Notes: generated by a model not told the origin, from the letters alone. DNA of 7,153 nt from Anaerolineales bacterium (GCA_029933275.1 JAOZOM010000089.1:1-7153); one strand, 5' to 3'; numbered from the stretch's first letter, positions 1-5,323 are shown. Program-made: numbers and translations.

Positions 1-7
1 GTTTTTT

Positions 8-82
8 ACCACAAAGCTCACGAAGGTTCACAAAGAAAAGCAACAAGGTTTTTTCTTTGTGGCTCTTTGTGTCCCTCGTGGT
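8..82. repeat. Diverged inverted repeat of CACRAAG units
   Basis: Two 32-base arms (8-39 and 51-82) are imperfect reverse complements around an 11-base spacer. Both begin ACCAC and end CACAAAGAAAA when read in the same sense, and both carry CAC(A/G)AAG units at roughly ten-base spacing. The element sits just beyond the stop codon of the minus-strand metal-binding lipoprotein gene, so its transcript would fold into a long hairpin. It could act as a 3' stabiliser or weak terminator, but no clean U-tract follows it. Intergenic CACGAAG/CACAAAG-type repeats are known from many environmental genomes; that this is one of them is inference. Confidence 0.7.
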
Positions 83-89
83 TAAAGTT

Positions 90-1007
90 TTATTTTAATG
101 CGTTGACGAAAACAGTCGTATTGTATCGCAGGTAATCGAGGTAGGTTGCGGCATCGCCATCGGAGGCACTGAGCGAGCCGGTGTAAAAGGAAATCAGTTG
201 CGTGCCTGTATCCTCCGCAATTCTCTCCCCAAGGCTCGGATTAACGGTATTCCCGACAAAAATAGCTTTGACATCTAAGGCACGAATCGCGTCTTCGATT
301 TCGGCTAATTCTTGGGCAGAAGGCTCGGAGAGGGAACTGTAGCCCGGTACTATCGCACCAACTTGCTCCAAGCCGTATTCTTCAACATAATAACCGAGCA
401 AACGATGATCTGTAACAATTTTGCGATTTTCTGCGGGGATTTGGTCAATCTGCTCCCGAATCCATACATCAAGTTCTTTGAGTTGAGCATCGTAAGCGGC
501 GGCGTTTGATGCATAAATTTCGGCGTTGGATGGATCGGCAGAGCTGAGCGCAGATTCGATATTCTGCACCCAAAGCATGACATTATTTGGATCCGTCCAC
601 GTATGCGGATCGCCCGCGTTTTGAGCTTGCTCTTTGCCCTCCGCTTCGGGAGGGGCGAGAAGCACAATTCCCTCCGAAACCTCGACTATTTTCCCCTCGG
701 CATCTGCGCTAGAGAGCAAATGCTGAATAAATGCCTCTAATCCCGCACCGTTGGCGAAGACGATATCCGCATCGGCAACTTTGGCAATATCTTGCGGGGT
801 TGGGTCGAAGCTATGCGGGTCTGTGCCGATGGGGAGCAGAGTTTGCACATCCACAAGGTCGCCACCAACCTGTGAGACGACATCCGCCACGATAGTTGTT
901 GTCGCGACCACTTTTAATTTCCCAGAATTCGTTACGGGGACAGAGTTGGTATTACATGAAACGAGCAAGATGCTCGTCAGGAGAAAGAGGCTGATATTTT
1001 TTTTCAT
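90..1007 (-). CDS. Metal ABC transporter substrate-binding lipoprotein (ZnuA/TroA family)
   Basis: This 305-residue extracytoplasmic lipoprotein should capture a divalent metal (Zn2+, Mn2+ or possibly Fe2+) and deliver it to an ABC permease. Residues 1-18 form a lipoprotein signal: Lys-Lys, a hydrophobic stretch, and the lipobox L15-V-S-C18. Family A-1 landmarks are visible: LKVVATTTIVADVV near 31-44, DPHSFDP with H65, GDPHTW with H135, TDHRLLGYY with H201, and a C-terminal Asp-rich loop near 283-285 before TYLDYLRYN. H65, H135, H201 and that Asp match the usual four-ligand arrangement. The loop at about 118-132 is acidic but lacks the His-rich stretch of many ZnuA proteins, so the metal cannot be assigned. 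AAGGTG (1013-1018) gives the Shine-Dalgarno, five bases from the ATG. Permease and ATPase partners are not in the window; they could lie beyond base 1 or elsewhere. Confidence 0.93.
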   Translation of the reverse strand: MKKNISLFLLTSILLVSCNTNSVPVTNSGKLKVVATTTIVADVVSQVGGDLVDVQTLLPIGTDPHSFDPTPQDIAKVADADIVFANGAGLEAFIQHLLSSADAEGKIVEVSEGIVLLAPPEAEGKEQAQNAGDPHTWTDPNNVMLWVQNIESALSSADPSNAEIYASNAAAYDAQLKELDVWIREQIDQIPAENRKIVTDHRLLGYYVEEYGLEQVGAIVPGYSSLSEPSAQELAEIEDAIRALDVKAIFVGNTVNPSLGERIAEDTGTQLISFYTGSLSASDGDAATYLDYLRYNTTVFVNALK

Positions 1008-1020
1008 AAAAACACCTTAT

Positions 1021-1035
1021 TGAAAATCATTTTCA
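1021..1035. promoter_or_regulatory. Fur-family operator (7-1-7 palindrome)
   Basis: TGAAAAT-C-ATTTTCA is a perfect 7-1-7 inverted repeat, the architecture of Fur/Zur/PerR-type boxes (compare TGATAAT-N-ATTATCA). It lies at about +6 to +20 from the expected start of the minus-strand lipoprotein transcript and upstream of its Shine-Dalgarno, where a bound metal-loaded repressor would block transcription. Which family member (Fur, Zur, Mur) binds cannot be told from the site. Confidence 0.75.
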
Positions 1036-1046
1036 TTACTGTTGCG

Positions 1047-1075
1047 ATTTTATCTTCATCGAGGGGCTTCGTCAA
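1047..1075 (-). promoter_or_regulatory. Sigma-70-type promoter of the metal-binding lipoprotein gene
   Basis: Read on the minus strand, TTGACG (1070-1075) is followed after exactly 17 bases by TAAAAT (1047-1052). Both hexamers are 5/6 matches to consensus. Transcription should start near 1040, giving a leader of about 33 bases that contains the Fur-type palindrome and the Shine-Dalgarno. Confidence 0.75.
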
Positions 1076-1122
1076 GAAACTGAAAAAACGGTAAAATTCC
1101 ACATATAAAGAATGATAAGTTG

Positions 1123-1131
1123 TGGTATACT
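1123..1131 (+). promoter_or_regulatory. Extended -10 promoter of rpsB-tsf
   Basis: TGGTATACT is an extended -10 element (TGn plus TATACT, 5/6). No convincing -35 hexamer is seen 16-18 bases upstream, as is common with extended -10 promoters. The start would fall near 1138, leaving a leader of about 130 bases before rpsB. Confidence 0.55.
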
Positions 1132-1140
1132 CCGCGCCGC

Positions 1141-1266
1141 TCCCACCGTGGGTGGGAAGCATATCACACACGCTTCTGGACTTGCCCTGCGTGCCGCGGA
1201 TCAAAAATGAACGCGGTCAGGGGAAGGAAGAAGGAAGCGGAGGAAAAACGCAAAGGAGTTTCCCCT
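1141..1266 (+). promoter_or_regulatory. Structured rpsB 5' leader, candidate autoregulatory element
   Basis: Three foldings are visible. (i) TCCCACC (1141-1147) pairs with GGTGGGA (1151-1157) around a GTG loop. (ii) CCCTG (1185-1189) and CCGCG (1194-1198) pair with CAGGG (1218-1222) and CGCGG (1212-1216), extended by CTT/AAG (1181-1183/1224-1226). (iii) AGGGGAA (1219-1225) can instead pair with TTCCCCT (1260-1266), which lies between the Shine-Dalgarno and the rpsB ATG. Foldings (ii) and (iii) share bases 1219-1226 and exclude each other, as in a translational switch. The stretch 1219-1258 is almost pure purine with several SD-like motifs. S2 represses its own mRNA leader in Escherichia coli; a similar role here is inference. 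Confidence 0.4.
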
Positions 1267-1267
1267 C

Positions 1268-2206
1268 ATGGCTATTGTTTCTATGAAAGCTTTGCTCGAA
1301 AGTGGTGTCCACTTTGGGCATCGCACCAATCGTTGGAATCCGAAGATGGCAGAATATATCTTCACGGAGCGCAACGGAATCCATATTATTGACTTACAAC
1401 AAACCGTAAGAGCGATTAAAGAAGTCTACGGCATTGTCAGCCGAGTAGTTGCTGATGGTGGCGAGATTCTTTTTGTCGGCACCAAACGACAAGCGCAACA
1501 AACCGTTGCAGATGAAGCGTCCCGTTGCGGTATGCCTTTTGTCAACGAACGCTGGCTTGGTGGTTCTCTCACCAATTGGCCCACCATTTACCTGCGTATT
1601 CAAGAATTGGAACGCTTAGAAAAAATGCAAGAAAGCGGAGAAGTCGACCTGCTGACGAAAAAAGAAGGTTTGATGATCCAACGTCAGATTGATCGTTTGC
1701 ATCACCGCCTTTCCGGTTTGCTGACAATGAAACGCATTCCCCAACTGCTCTTTGTGGTAGATATTGGACGTGAAGAAGCCGCAATCCACGAAGCGAACTT
1801 GCTCAATATCCCCGTCATTGCGATGGCAGATACGAATTACGATCCCCGCTATATTGATTACGTCATCCCCTCGAATGATGATGCAATCCGCGCCATCAAA
1901 TTGATTGTTGGTACAATGGCAAATGCTGTTCTTGAAGGCAAAGCTGCTCGCCAAGAAGAAGAGGAAGAAGCCCAAGCTGCAGCCGAAGCATTACCTGCGA
2001 AAAAATCACAACGCAAAGCGACCAAAGCTGTTGTTGATGCTTCTGACTTGAGCGATGAAGAATTGCTTGGTGCTGCAACCCTCAAGAAAATGAGCGACGA
2101 ACGCGAAGCTGAAGCAAAAGAAAAAGCTACAGTCGAGCCTGAAGAAAAAACTGAAGCTAAAGCGGAAGAGAAAGCCGCTCCTGAAACCGAAGAAAAAGCG
2201 GAATAA
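1268..2206 (+). CDS. rpsB: 30S ribosomal protein S2 with long charged C-terminal tail
   Basis: S2 is a small-subunit protein that assembles late on the head/platform side and works with S1 in mRNA binding. The 312-residue product shows S2 hallmarks: LLESGVHFGHRTNRWNPKM near the N terminus, IHIIDLQQT, FVGTKRQAQ, VNERWLGGSLTNW, the helical hairpin at about 115-155, and IPVIAMADTNYDP followed by YVIPSNDDAIRAI. The conserved core ends near residue 229. About 83 further residues follow, rich in Glu, Ala and Lys, with an internal DLSDEELL segment near 257-264; typical S2 proteins are about 230-260 residues. AAAGGAG (1252-1258) lies nine bases before the ATG. It is cotranscribed with tsf, which starts 25 bases after its stop, and probably has its own leader control. 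Confidence 0.98.
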   Translation: MAIVSMKALLESGVHFGHRTNRWNPKMAEYIFTERNGIHIIDLQQTVRAIKEVYGIVSRVVADGGEILFVGTKRQAQQTVADEASRCGMPFVNERWLGGSLTNWPTIYLRIQELERLEKMQESGEVDLLTKKEGLMIQRQIDRLHHRLSGLLTMKRIPQLLFVVDIGREEAAIHEANLLNIPVIAMADTNYDPRYIDYVIPSNDDAIRAIKLIVGTMANAVLEGKAARQEEEEEAQAAAEALPAKKSQRKATKAVVDASDLSDEELLGAATLKKMSDEREAEAKEKATVEPEEKTEAKAEEKAAPETEEKAE

Positions 2207-2231
2207 TTCCAAGAAACAAAATAGAGGCACT

Positions 2232-2837
2232 ATGGAAATTACAATTGAAATGATCAAAGAACTACGCTCCACAACTGGCGTAGGTATTCTCGACTGTCGC
2301 AAAGCTCTTGTTGCCGCAGAAGGCGACTATAAAAAAGCCGTAGATTTTCTGCGAGAAAAAGGGATGGCAAAAGCCGCCAAACGCTCCGACCGTGACGCAT
2401 CTGATGGCATTGTTGAGCTCTATTCACATGGAAACGGGCGCGTAGGCGTAATGCTGGAAATAAACTGCGAAACCGATTTCGTTGCTCGCGGCGATACATT
2501 CCGAACATTGGCTCATGAAATTGCGTTGCAAATCGCAGCTGCGTCCCCGCTTTATGTCAAAGAAGAGGATATCCCCGAAGATGTTTTGGCGCACGAAGTT
2601 GATATTGCTCGTAAACGCTCCATCGAAGAAGGGAAGCCTGAGCAAATCATCGAGAAAATCGTAGAAGGTAGATTACGCAAATATAAAGAAGAAGTTTGCT
2701 TGATGCAACAAAAATATATTCGCGATGATAGCCTCACTGTTAAAGATCTCATCATGCAGAATGTTGGCTCCCTTGGCGAAAATATCATCATTCGCCGTTT
2801 TCAACGCTGGGAGTTGGGTGAGCATCTCACCGACTAA
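2232..2837 (+). CDS. tsf: Translation elongation factor Ts (short form)
   Basis: EF-Ts is the cytoplasmic nucleotide-exchange factor that releases GDP from EF-Tu. The N-terminal UBA-like domain (about 1-50) contains IKELRSTTGVGILDCRKAL. The exchange motif TDFV is intact at 81-84 within NCETDFVAR. At 201 residues the protein resembles the compact EF-Ts of Thermus rather than the roughly 280-residue E. coli form; the second core subdomain and coiled-coil module are reduced. The C terminus (KDLIMQNVGSLGENIIIRRF) is typical of the family. The Shine-Dalgarno is modest, AGAGG at 2223-2227 only four bases from the ATG, so translation may rely partly on coupling to rpsB. The gene ends eight bases before a strong terminator stem, which closes the rpsB-tsf unit. 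Confidence 0.97.
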   Translation: MEITIEMIKELRSTTGVGILDCRKALVAAEGDYKKAVDFLREKGMAKAAKRSDRDASDGIVELYSHGNGRVGVMLEINCETDFVARGDTFRTLAHEIALQIAAASPLYVKEEDIPEDVLAHEVDIARKRSIEEGKPEQIIEKIVEGRLRKYKEEVCLMQQKYIRDDSLTVKDLIMQNVGSLGENIIIRRFQRWELGEHLTD

Positions 2838-2844
2838 GTTTCTT

Positions 2845-2873
2845 AAAGGTCAACCTTATGGTTGACCTTTTTT
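2845..2873 (+). terminator. Intrinsic terminator of rpsB-tsf
   Basis: AAAGGTCAACC (2845-2855) pairs perfectly with GGTTGACCTTT (2860-2870) around a TTAT loop. The 3' side runs into six consecutive T (2868-2873). It begins eight bases after the tsf stop codon. pyrH is therefore expected to be largely transcriptionally separate from tsf, or fed only by read-through. Confidence 0.93.
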
Positions 2874-2927
2874 GTATCTGTCCCGCCCCAGCCTTTTATC
2901 TGAGGGCGAAGACAGAGGAGCTACAAT

Positions 2928-2969
2928 ATGAGTTATTCTTTTAACTTTCTTAATTCAAAGAAGGAGTAA
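2928..2969 (+). CDS. Possible 13-codon upstream ORF of pyrH
   Basis: ATG at 2928 opens a 13-codon frame (MSYSFNFLNSKKE) preceded by AGGAG (2916-2920) at seven bases. Its TAA (2967-2969) directly follows the pyrH Shine-Dalgarno AAGGAG (2961-2966), so terminating ribosomes would sit on the pyrH start region. This is a plausible leader peptide for translational coupling. Against it: TACAAT at 2922-2927 could be a -10 box, in which case transcription would start inside the ORF. There is no homology evidence. Confidence 0.35.
   Translation: MSYSFNFLNSKKE
2945..2964 (+). promoter_or_regulatory. Hairpin overlapping the pyrH Shine-Dalgarno
   Basis: CTTTCTT (2945-2951) can pair with AAGAAGG (2958-2964; one G-U pair) around a six-base loop. 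It covers the first four bases of the pyrH Shine-Dalgarno AAGGAG (2961-2966). The hairpin lies inside the short upstream ORF, so a ribosome translating that ORF would melt it. It is A-U rich and only moderately stable. Confidence 0.35.
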
Positions 2970-2971
2970 AA

Positions 2972-3688
2972 ATGGCTGAGCTAAAATACAAACGAATCTT
3001 GCTCAAATTAAGTGGTGAAGCATTGGCATCCCCTTCCGGATATGGGATTGACGTTTCAGAAGCTGAATCCATTGCGCAGCGGATTAAAGATGTTTATGAA
3101 ATGGGTGTTGAAATTGTGATTGTGATTGGTGCGGGGAATTTATGGCGCGGTAAACAAGGCTTGGATCGCGGGATGGACCGTGCTACGGCTGATTATATGG
3201 GCATGTTAGCAACCGTGATGAATGCAATGACATTAATGGATGCTCTTGAACGAGCCGGAATTACCACGCGCGTGCAAACTGCGCTCGAGATGCGCACCGT
3301 AGCGGAACCCTACATCAGGCGGCGCGCGATCCGTCACCTCCAAAAGGGACGGGTTGTAATTTTAGGCGCAGGGACAGGGAATCCGTATTTTTCTACCGAT
3401 ACAGCCGCTGCTTTGCGTGCGATGGAAATCGGTGCTGACGTGCTAATTAAAGCCACAAAAGTAGACGGGGTTTATGATTCTGATCCGCATTTGAATCCGG
3501 ATGCGGTTAAATTTGATCATCTAAGCTATATTGATGTTCTCAATCGCCGCCTGAATGTGATGGATAGCACTGCGATTTCACTTTGCATGGATAATGAGAT
3601 GCCGATTATGGTACTTAATCTTTGGGACCATATTGCGCTGAAATCCGCTTTGACTGGGGAGCATGTCGGAACAATTGTTAGTGCGTAA
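2972..3688 (+). CDS. pyrH: Uridylate (UMP) kinase
   Basis: PyrH is the bacterial amino-acid-kinase-fold UMP kinase: UMP + ATP gives UDP + ADP, in the cytoplasm, usually as a GTP-activated, UTP-inhibited hexamer. The 238 residues are the usual length. Motifs run in order: KLSGEAL (12-18), IGAGNLWRG (52-60, where most enzymes have GGGN, so one Gly is Ala), DYMGMLATVMNA (74-85), GTGNPYFSTDTAA (134-146, nucleotide/UMP site), KATKVDGVYDSDP (160-172) and MDSTAISLC (197-205). AAGGAG (2961-2966) sits five bases before the ATG. The gene lies between the tsf terminator and the gap before the aminotransferase; frr does not follow. Expression may be tuned by the upstream ORF and hairpin. No other reading is likely. 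Confidence 0.98.
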   Translation: MAELKYKRILLKLSGEALASPSGYGIDVSEAESIAQRIKDVYEMGVEIVIVIGAGNLWRGKQGLDRGMDRATADYMGMLATVMNAMTLMDALERAGITTRVQTALEMRTVAEPYIRRRAIRHLQKGRVVILGAGTGNPYFSTDTAAALRAMEIGADVLIKATKVDGVYDSDPHLNPDAVKFDHLSYIDVLNRRLNVMDSTAISLCMDNEMPIMVLNLWDHIALKSALTGEHVGTIVSA

Positions 3689-3735
3689 TTAAATGTGCAT
3701 TTTGACCTTTTTCGTTGTTCTAAATACTTGCAGGC

Positions 3736-3744
3736 TGTTATAAT
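3736..3744 (+). promoter_or_regulatory. Extended -10 promoter upstream of the aminotransferase leader
   Basis: TGTTATAAT is a full-consensus extended -10 element. TTGTTC (3715-3720) is a poor -35 candidate at 18 bases. The predicted start is near 3751, which coincides with the ATG of the short aromatic-rich ORF, so that ORF could be read from a leaderless transcript. Confidence 0.65.
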
Positions 3745-3750
3745 GAAACT

Positions 3751-3786
3751 ATGAATACGTTTTATTATTTCCTCTATTTTTGCTGA
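3751..3786 (+). CDS. Candidate aromatic-rich leader peptide (MNTFYYFLYFC)
   Basis: An 11-codon ORF ends in TGA, immediately followed by an in-frame TAG. Six of its eleven residues are aromatic: Phe at 4, 7 and 10, and Tyr at 5, 6 and 9. It lies between a consensus extended -10 and a terminator hairpin ahead of an aminotransferase gene, the position expected for an attenuation leader peptide like those of E. coli pheA or pheST. No Shine-Dalgarno is visible, so translation would have to be leaderless or weak. T-rich DNA yields Phe and Tyr codons by chance, so composition alone is not proof. Confidence 0.45.
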   Translation: MNTFYYFLYFC

Positions 3787-3838
3787 TAGCCAACCAAAAA
3801 AGACCTGATGGGTTTCTATAAACCTATTGGGTCTTTTT
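3786..3838 (+). terminator. Terminator hairpin with candidate antiterminator (attenuator)
   Basis: Bases 3797-3815 pair with 3820-3838 in an unbroken 19-bp stem (three G-U pairs) around a CTAT loop, ending in five T. This is a convincing intrinsic terminator. Alternatively ATAG..AACC (3786-3789, 3792-3795) pairs with GGTT.CTAT (3811-3814, 3816-3819), eight base pairs with a 2x1 internal loop, which uses up the inner left arm and the loop. A ribosome at the leader-peptide stop (3784-3786) would cover the antiterminator's 5' arm; one stalled on the Phe/Tyr codons would leave it free. The hairpin could also simply terminate pyrH, but any transcript entering the aminotransferase must pass through it. 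The terminator is near certain; the switch is inference. Confidence 0.6.
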
Positions 3839-3865
3839 ATTTCAGATTTTCAAAAGGAGATTCAA

Positions 3866-5092
3866 ATGGAAACACTTTGGGAATATCGTTATGCTTATCG
3901 AATGAAATCAATGAAGAGTTCGGTTATTCGTGAGTTACTCAAGTTGACTCAAAAACCGGAGATTATCTCTTTTGCCGGTGGATTGCCTGCACCAAAAATC
4001 TTCCCGGTTAAAGAATTCCAAGAAGCGGCTTACCGTGCACTCGAAAATAACGCAGAGAAAGCCTTGCAATACGGAACAACCGAGGGCTATTTACCTTTGC
4101 GAGAAATGATTGCGGAACGCTCTGCTCGCTATGGATTGAAGATTAATGCGAGTAATGTCGCGATTACATCCGGTTCGCAACAAGCCCTTGATTTGATTGG
4201 GCGGCTCTTCATCAATCGCGGCGATAAAATCATTGTTGAGAATCCCACCTATCTTGGCGCACTTCAAGCGTGGAATGCTTACGGCGCGGATTATATCCCC
4301 GTCCCGATGGATAAAGAGGGGATGATTACTTCAGAGCTAGAGAAAGCCTTGCGCAAAGGGGCAAAATTCATTTACGTTTTGCCGAATTTCCAGAATCCCA
4401 GCGGCGTGACCTTGAGTCTACAACGCCGTAAAGAATTGGTCGAGCTGGCTGATCGTTATGGTACACCAATAGTAGAGGATGACCCTTACGGGCAAATTCG
4501 CTTTGAGGGCGAGCATCTGCCTCCTGTATCTGTGATTGACAGTGAATATCGCGAGCAAGAAGGCTCTTCCTATGATAGCAATGTGATTTATTTAAGCACC
4601 TTTTCGAAACTGCTTGCGCCTGGCATCCGTATTGCGTGGGTAATTGGCGCAGAAGGCGTAATCCGCAAATTAGTACAGGCGAAACAAGGTGCGGATTTAC
4701 ATACTTCCAGCTTCAATCAAATTTCGGTTTATGAAATAAGCCAAAATAATTTTCTTGATAAGCATGTTGAGGTGATTCGAGCCACGTATAAAGTGCAACG
4801 CGATGCGATGTTAGAAGCGATGGACGAATTTTTCCCCGCTGAAGTTAAGTGGACGCATCCCAAAGGCGGGATGTTCCTCTTCGTAACTCTCCCCAAGAAT
4901 TTGGACGCTACCGAGCTTTTTGAAAAAGCAATTAAGAAAAATGTTGCCTATGTGCCGGGTGTTGCTTTCCATGCTTTAGGCGGCGGTAAAAATACGATGC
5001 GTTTAAACTTCTCTTATCCTGATTCGGATACTATCCGCGAGGGAATTGCGCGCTTAGGCAATATGTTGAAAGAAGAGATATATGTGAAGTAG
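3866..5092 (+). CDS. PLP-dependent aminotransferase, 2-aminoadipate/aromatic (LysN/KAT-II-like) type
   Basis: This cytoplasmic fold-type I, class I/II aminotransferase moves an amino group between an amino acid and a 2-oxoacid via PLP. Landmarks in the 408 residues: ISFAGGLPAPKIFP (34-47), LQYGTTEGYLPLRE (67-80), ITSGSQQALDL (100-110), VENPTYLGAL (124-133), PNFQNPSG (173-180, PLP-contacting Asn), VEDDPYG with D205 and Y208, STFSKLLAPGIRIAW with Schiff-base K248, and MRLNFSYP with carboxylate-binding R379. This pattern matches 2-aminoadipate transaminase (LysN) and kynurenine/aromatic aminotransferases, which have broad substrate ranges, so the exact substrate is open. I start at ATG 3866 because AAAAGGAG (3852-3859) lies six bases before it; an in-frame TTG at 3827 lies inside the terminator hairpin and has no ribosome site. 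A terminator follows, so the gene appears monocistronic. Confidence 0.93.
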   Translation: METLWEYRYAYRMKSMKSSVIRELLKLTQKPEIISFAGGLPAPKIFPVKEFQEAAYRALENNAEKALQYGTTEGYLPLREMIAERSARYGLKINASNVAITSGSQQALDLIGRLFINRGDKIIVENPTYLGALQAWNAYGADYIPVPMDKEGMITSELEKALRKGAKFIYVLPNFQNPSGVTLSLQRRKELVELADRYGTPIVEDDPYGQIRFEGEHLPPVSVIDSEYREQEGSSYDSNVIYLSTFSKLLAPGIRIAWVIGAEGVIRKLVQAKQGADLHTSSFNQISVYEISQNNFLDKHVEVIRATYKVQRDAMLEAMDEFFPAEVKWTHPKGGMFLFVTLPKNLDATELFEKAIKKNVAYVPGVAFHALGGGKNTMRLNFSYPDSDTIREGIARLGNMLKEEIYVK

Positions 5093-5119
5093 GATTCTCC
5101 CCCTCTTCAATGATTTGTG

Positions 5120-5151
5120 TAGGAGTGGGTCTCATGCCCACTCCTATTTTT
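5120..5151 (+). terminator. Intrinsic terminator of the aminotransferase gene
   Basis: TAGGAGTGGG (5120-5129) pairs perfectly with CCCACTCCTA (5137-5146) around a seven-base loop, followed by TTTTT (5147-5151). It begins 27 bases past the stop codon. On the minus strand the hairpin lacks a U-tract, so it is oriented for the plus-strand gene. Confidence 0.92.
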
Positions 5152-5182
5152 GTTTAACCGCTTAGAAGTCAAGTAGTATTTT

Positions 5183-5208
5183 AGCGTTCGTAAGGGCGAT
5201 GCTTTTTT
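5183..5208 (+). terminator. Possible weak second hairpin with T-run
   Basis: AGC (5183-5185) and TCG (5188-5190) can pair with GCT (5201-5203) and CGA (5197-5199), leaving a small internal loop, and a run of T follows. The stem is short and interrupted, so this is at most a backup terminator in the gap between the convergent genes. The rest of that gap shows no gene I can support. Confidence 0.25.
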
Positions 5209-5323
5209 AAGATGATGAATATCCGTTTTTTTGTAAGGGAGTTAGTGAGACCTTTTATCTGGTTGCGGTTTCCTAGACCGCCGTAAAAGAATTCCTTTCC
5301 CCCCGCCAACTCTTCTAGCATTA

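Noticed and set aside
8..82. Possible CRISPR-like or tandem repeat
   Set aside because: The units are short, diverged and inverted, with no regularly spaced unique spacers.
312..1023. Plus-strand open frames opposite the metal-binding lipoprotein gene
   Set aside because: They lie antisense to a gene with clear family motifs, have no Shine-Dalgarno, and their translations are low in recognisable structure.
1120..1392. Open frame running from the rpsB promoter into the rpsB gene
   Set aside because: It starts at a TTG inside the promoter region, overlaps rpsB out of frame and has no family resemblance.
2922..2927. TACAAT as a -10 box for pyrH
   Set aside because: No -35 at a suitable distance and no TGn extension; the same bases fit better as the spacer of an upstream ORF's ribosome site. 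Not excluded.
5265..5281. Hairpin GCGGT/ACCGC as terminator for the minus-strand exported protein
   Set aside because: The stem is only five base pairs, and no T-run follows it on the minus strand.
5212..5286. 24-codon ORF between the convergent genes
   Set aside because: It has no Shine-Dalgarno, lies downstream of a strong terminator, and Arg/Phe-rich composition alone does not support a gene.
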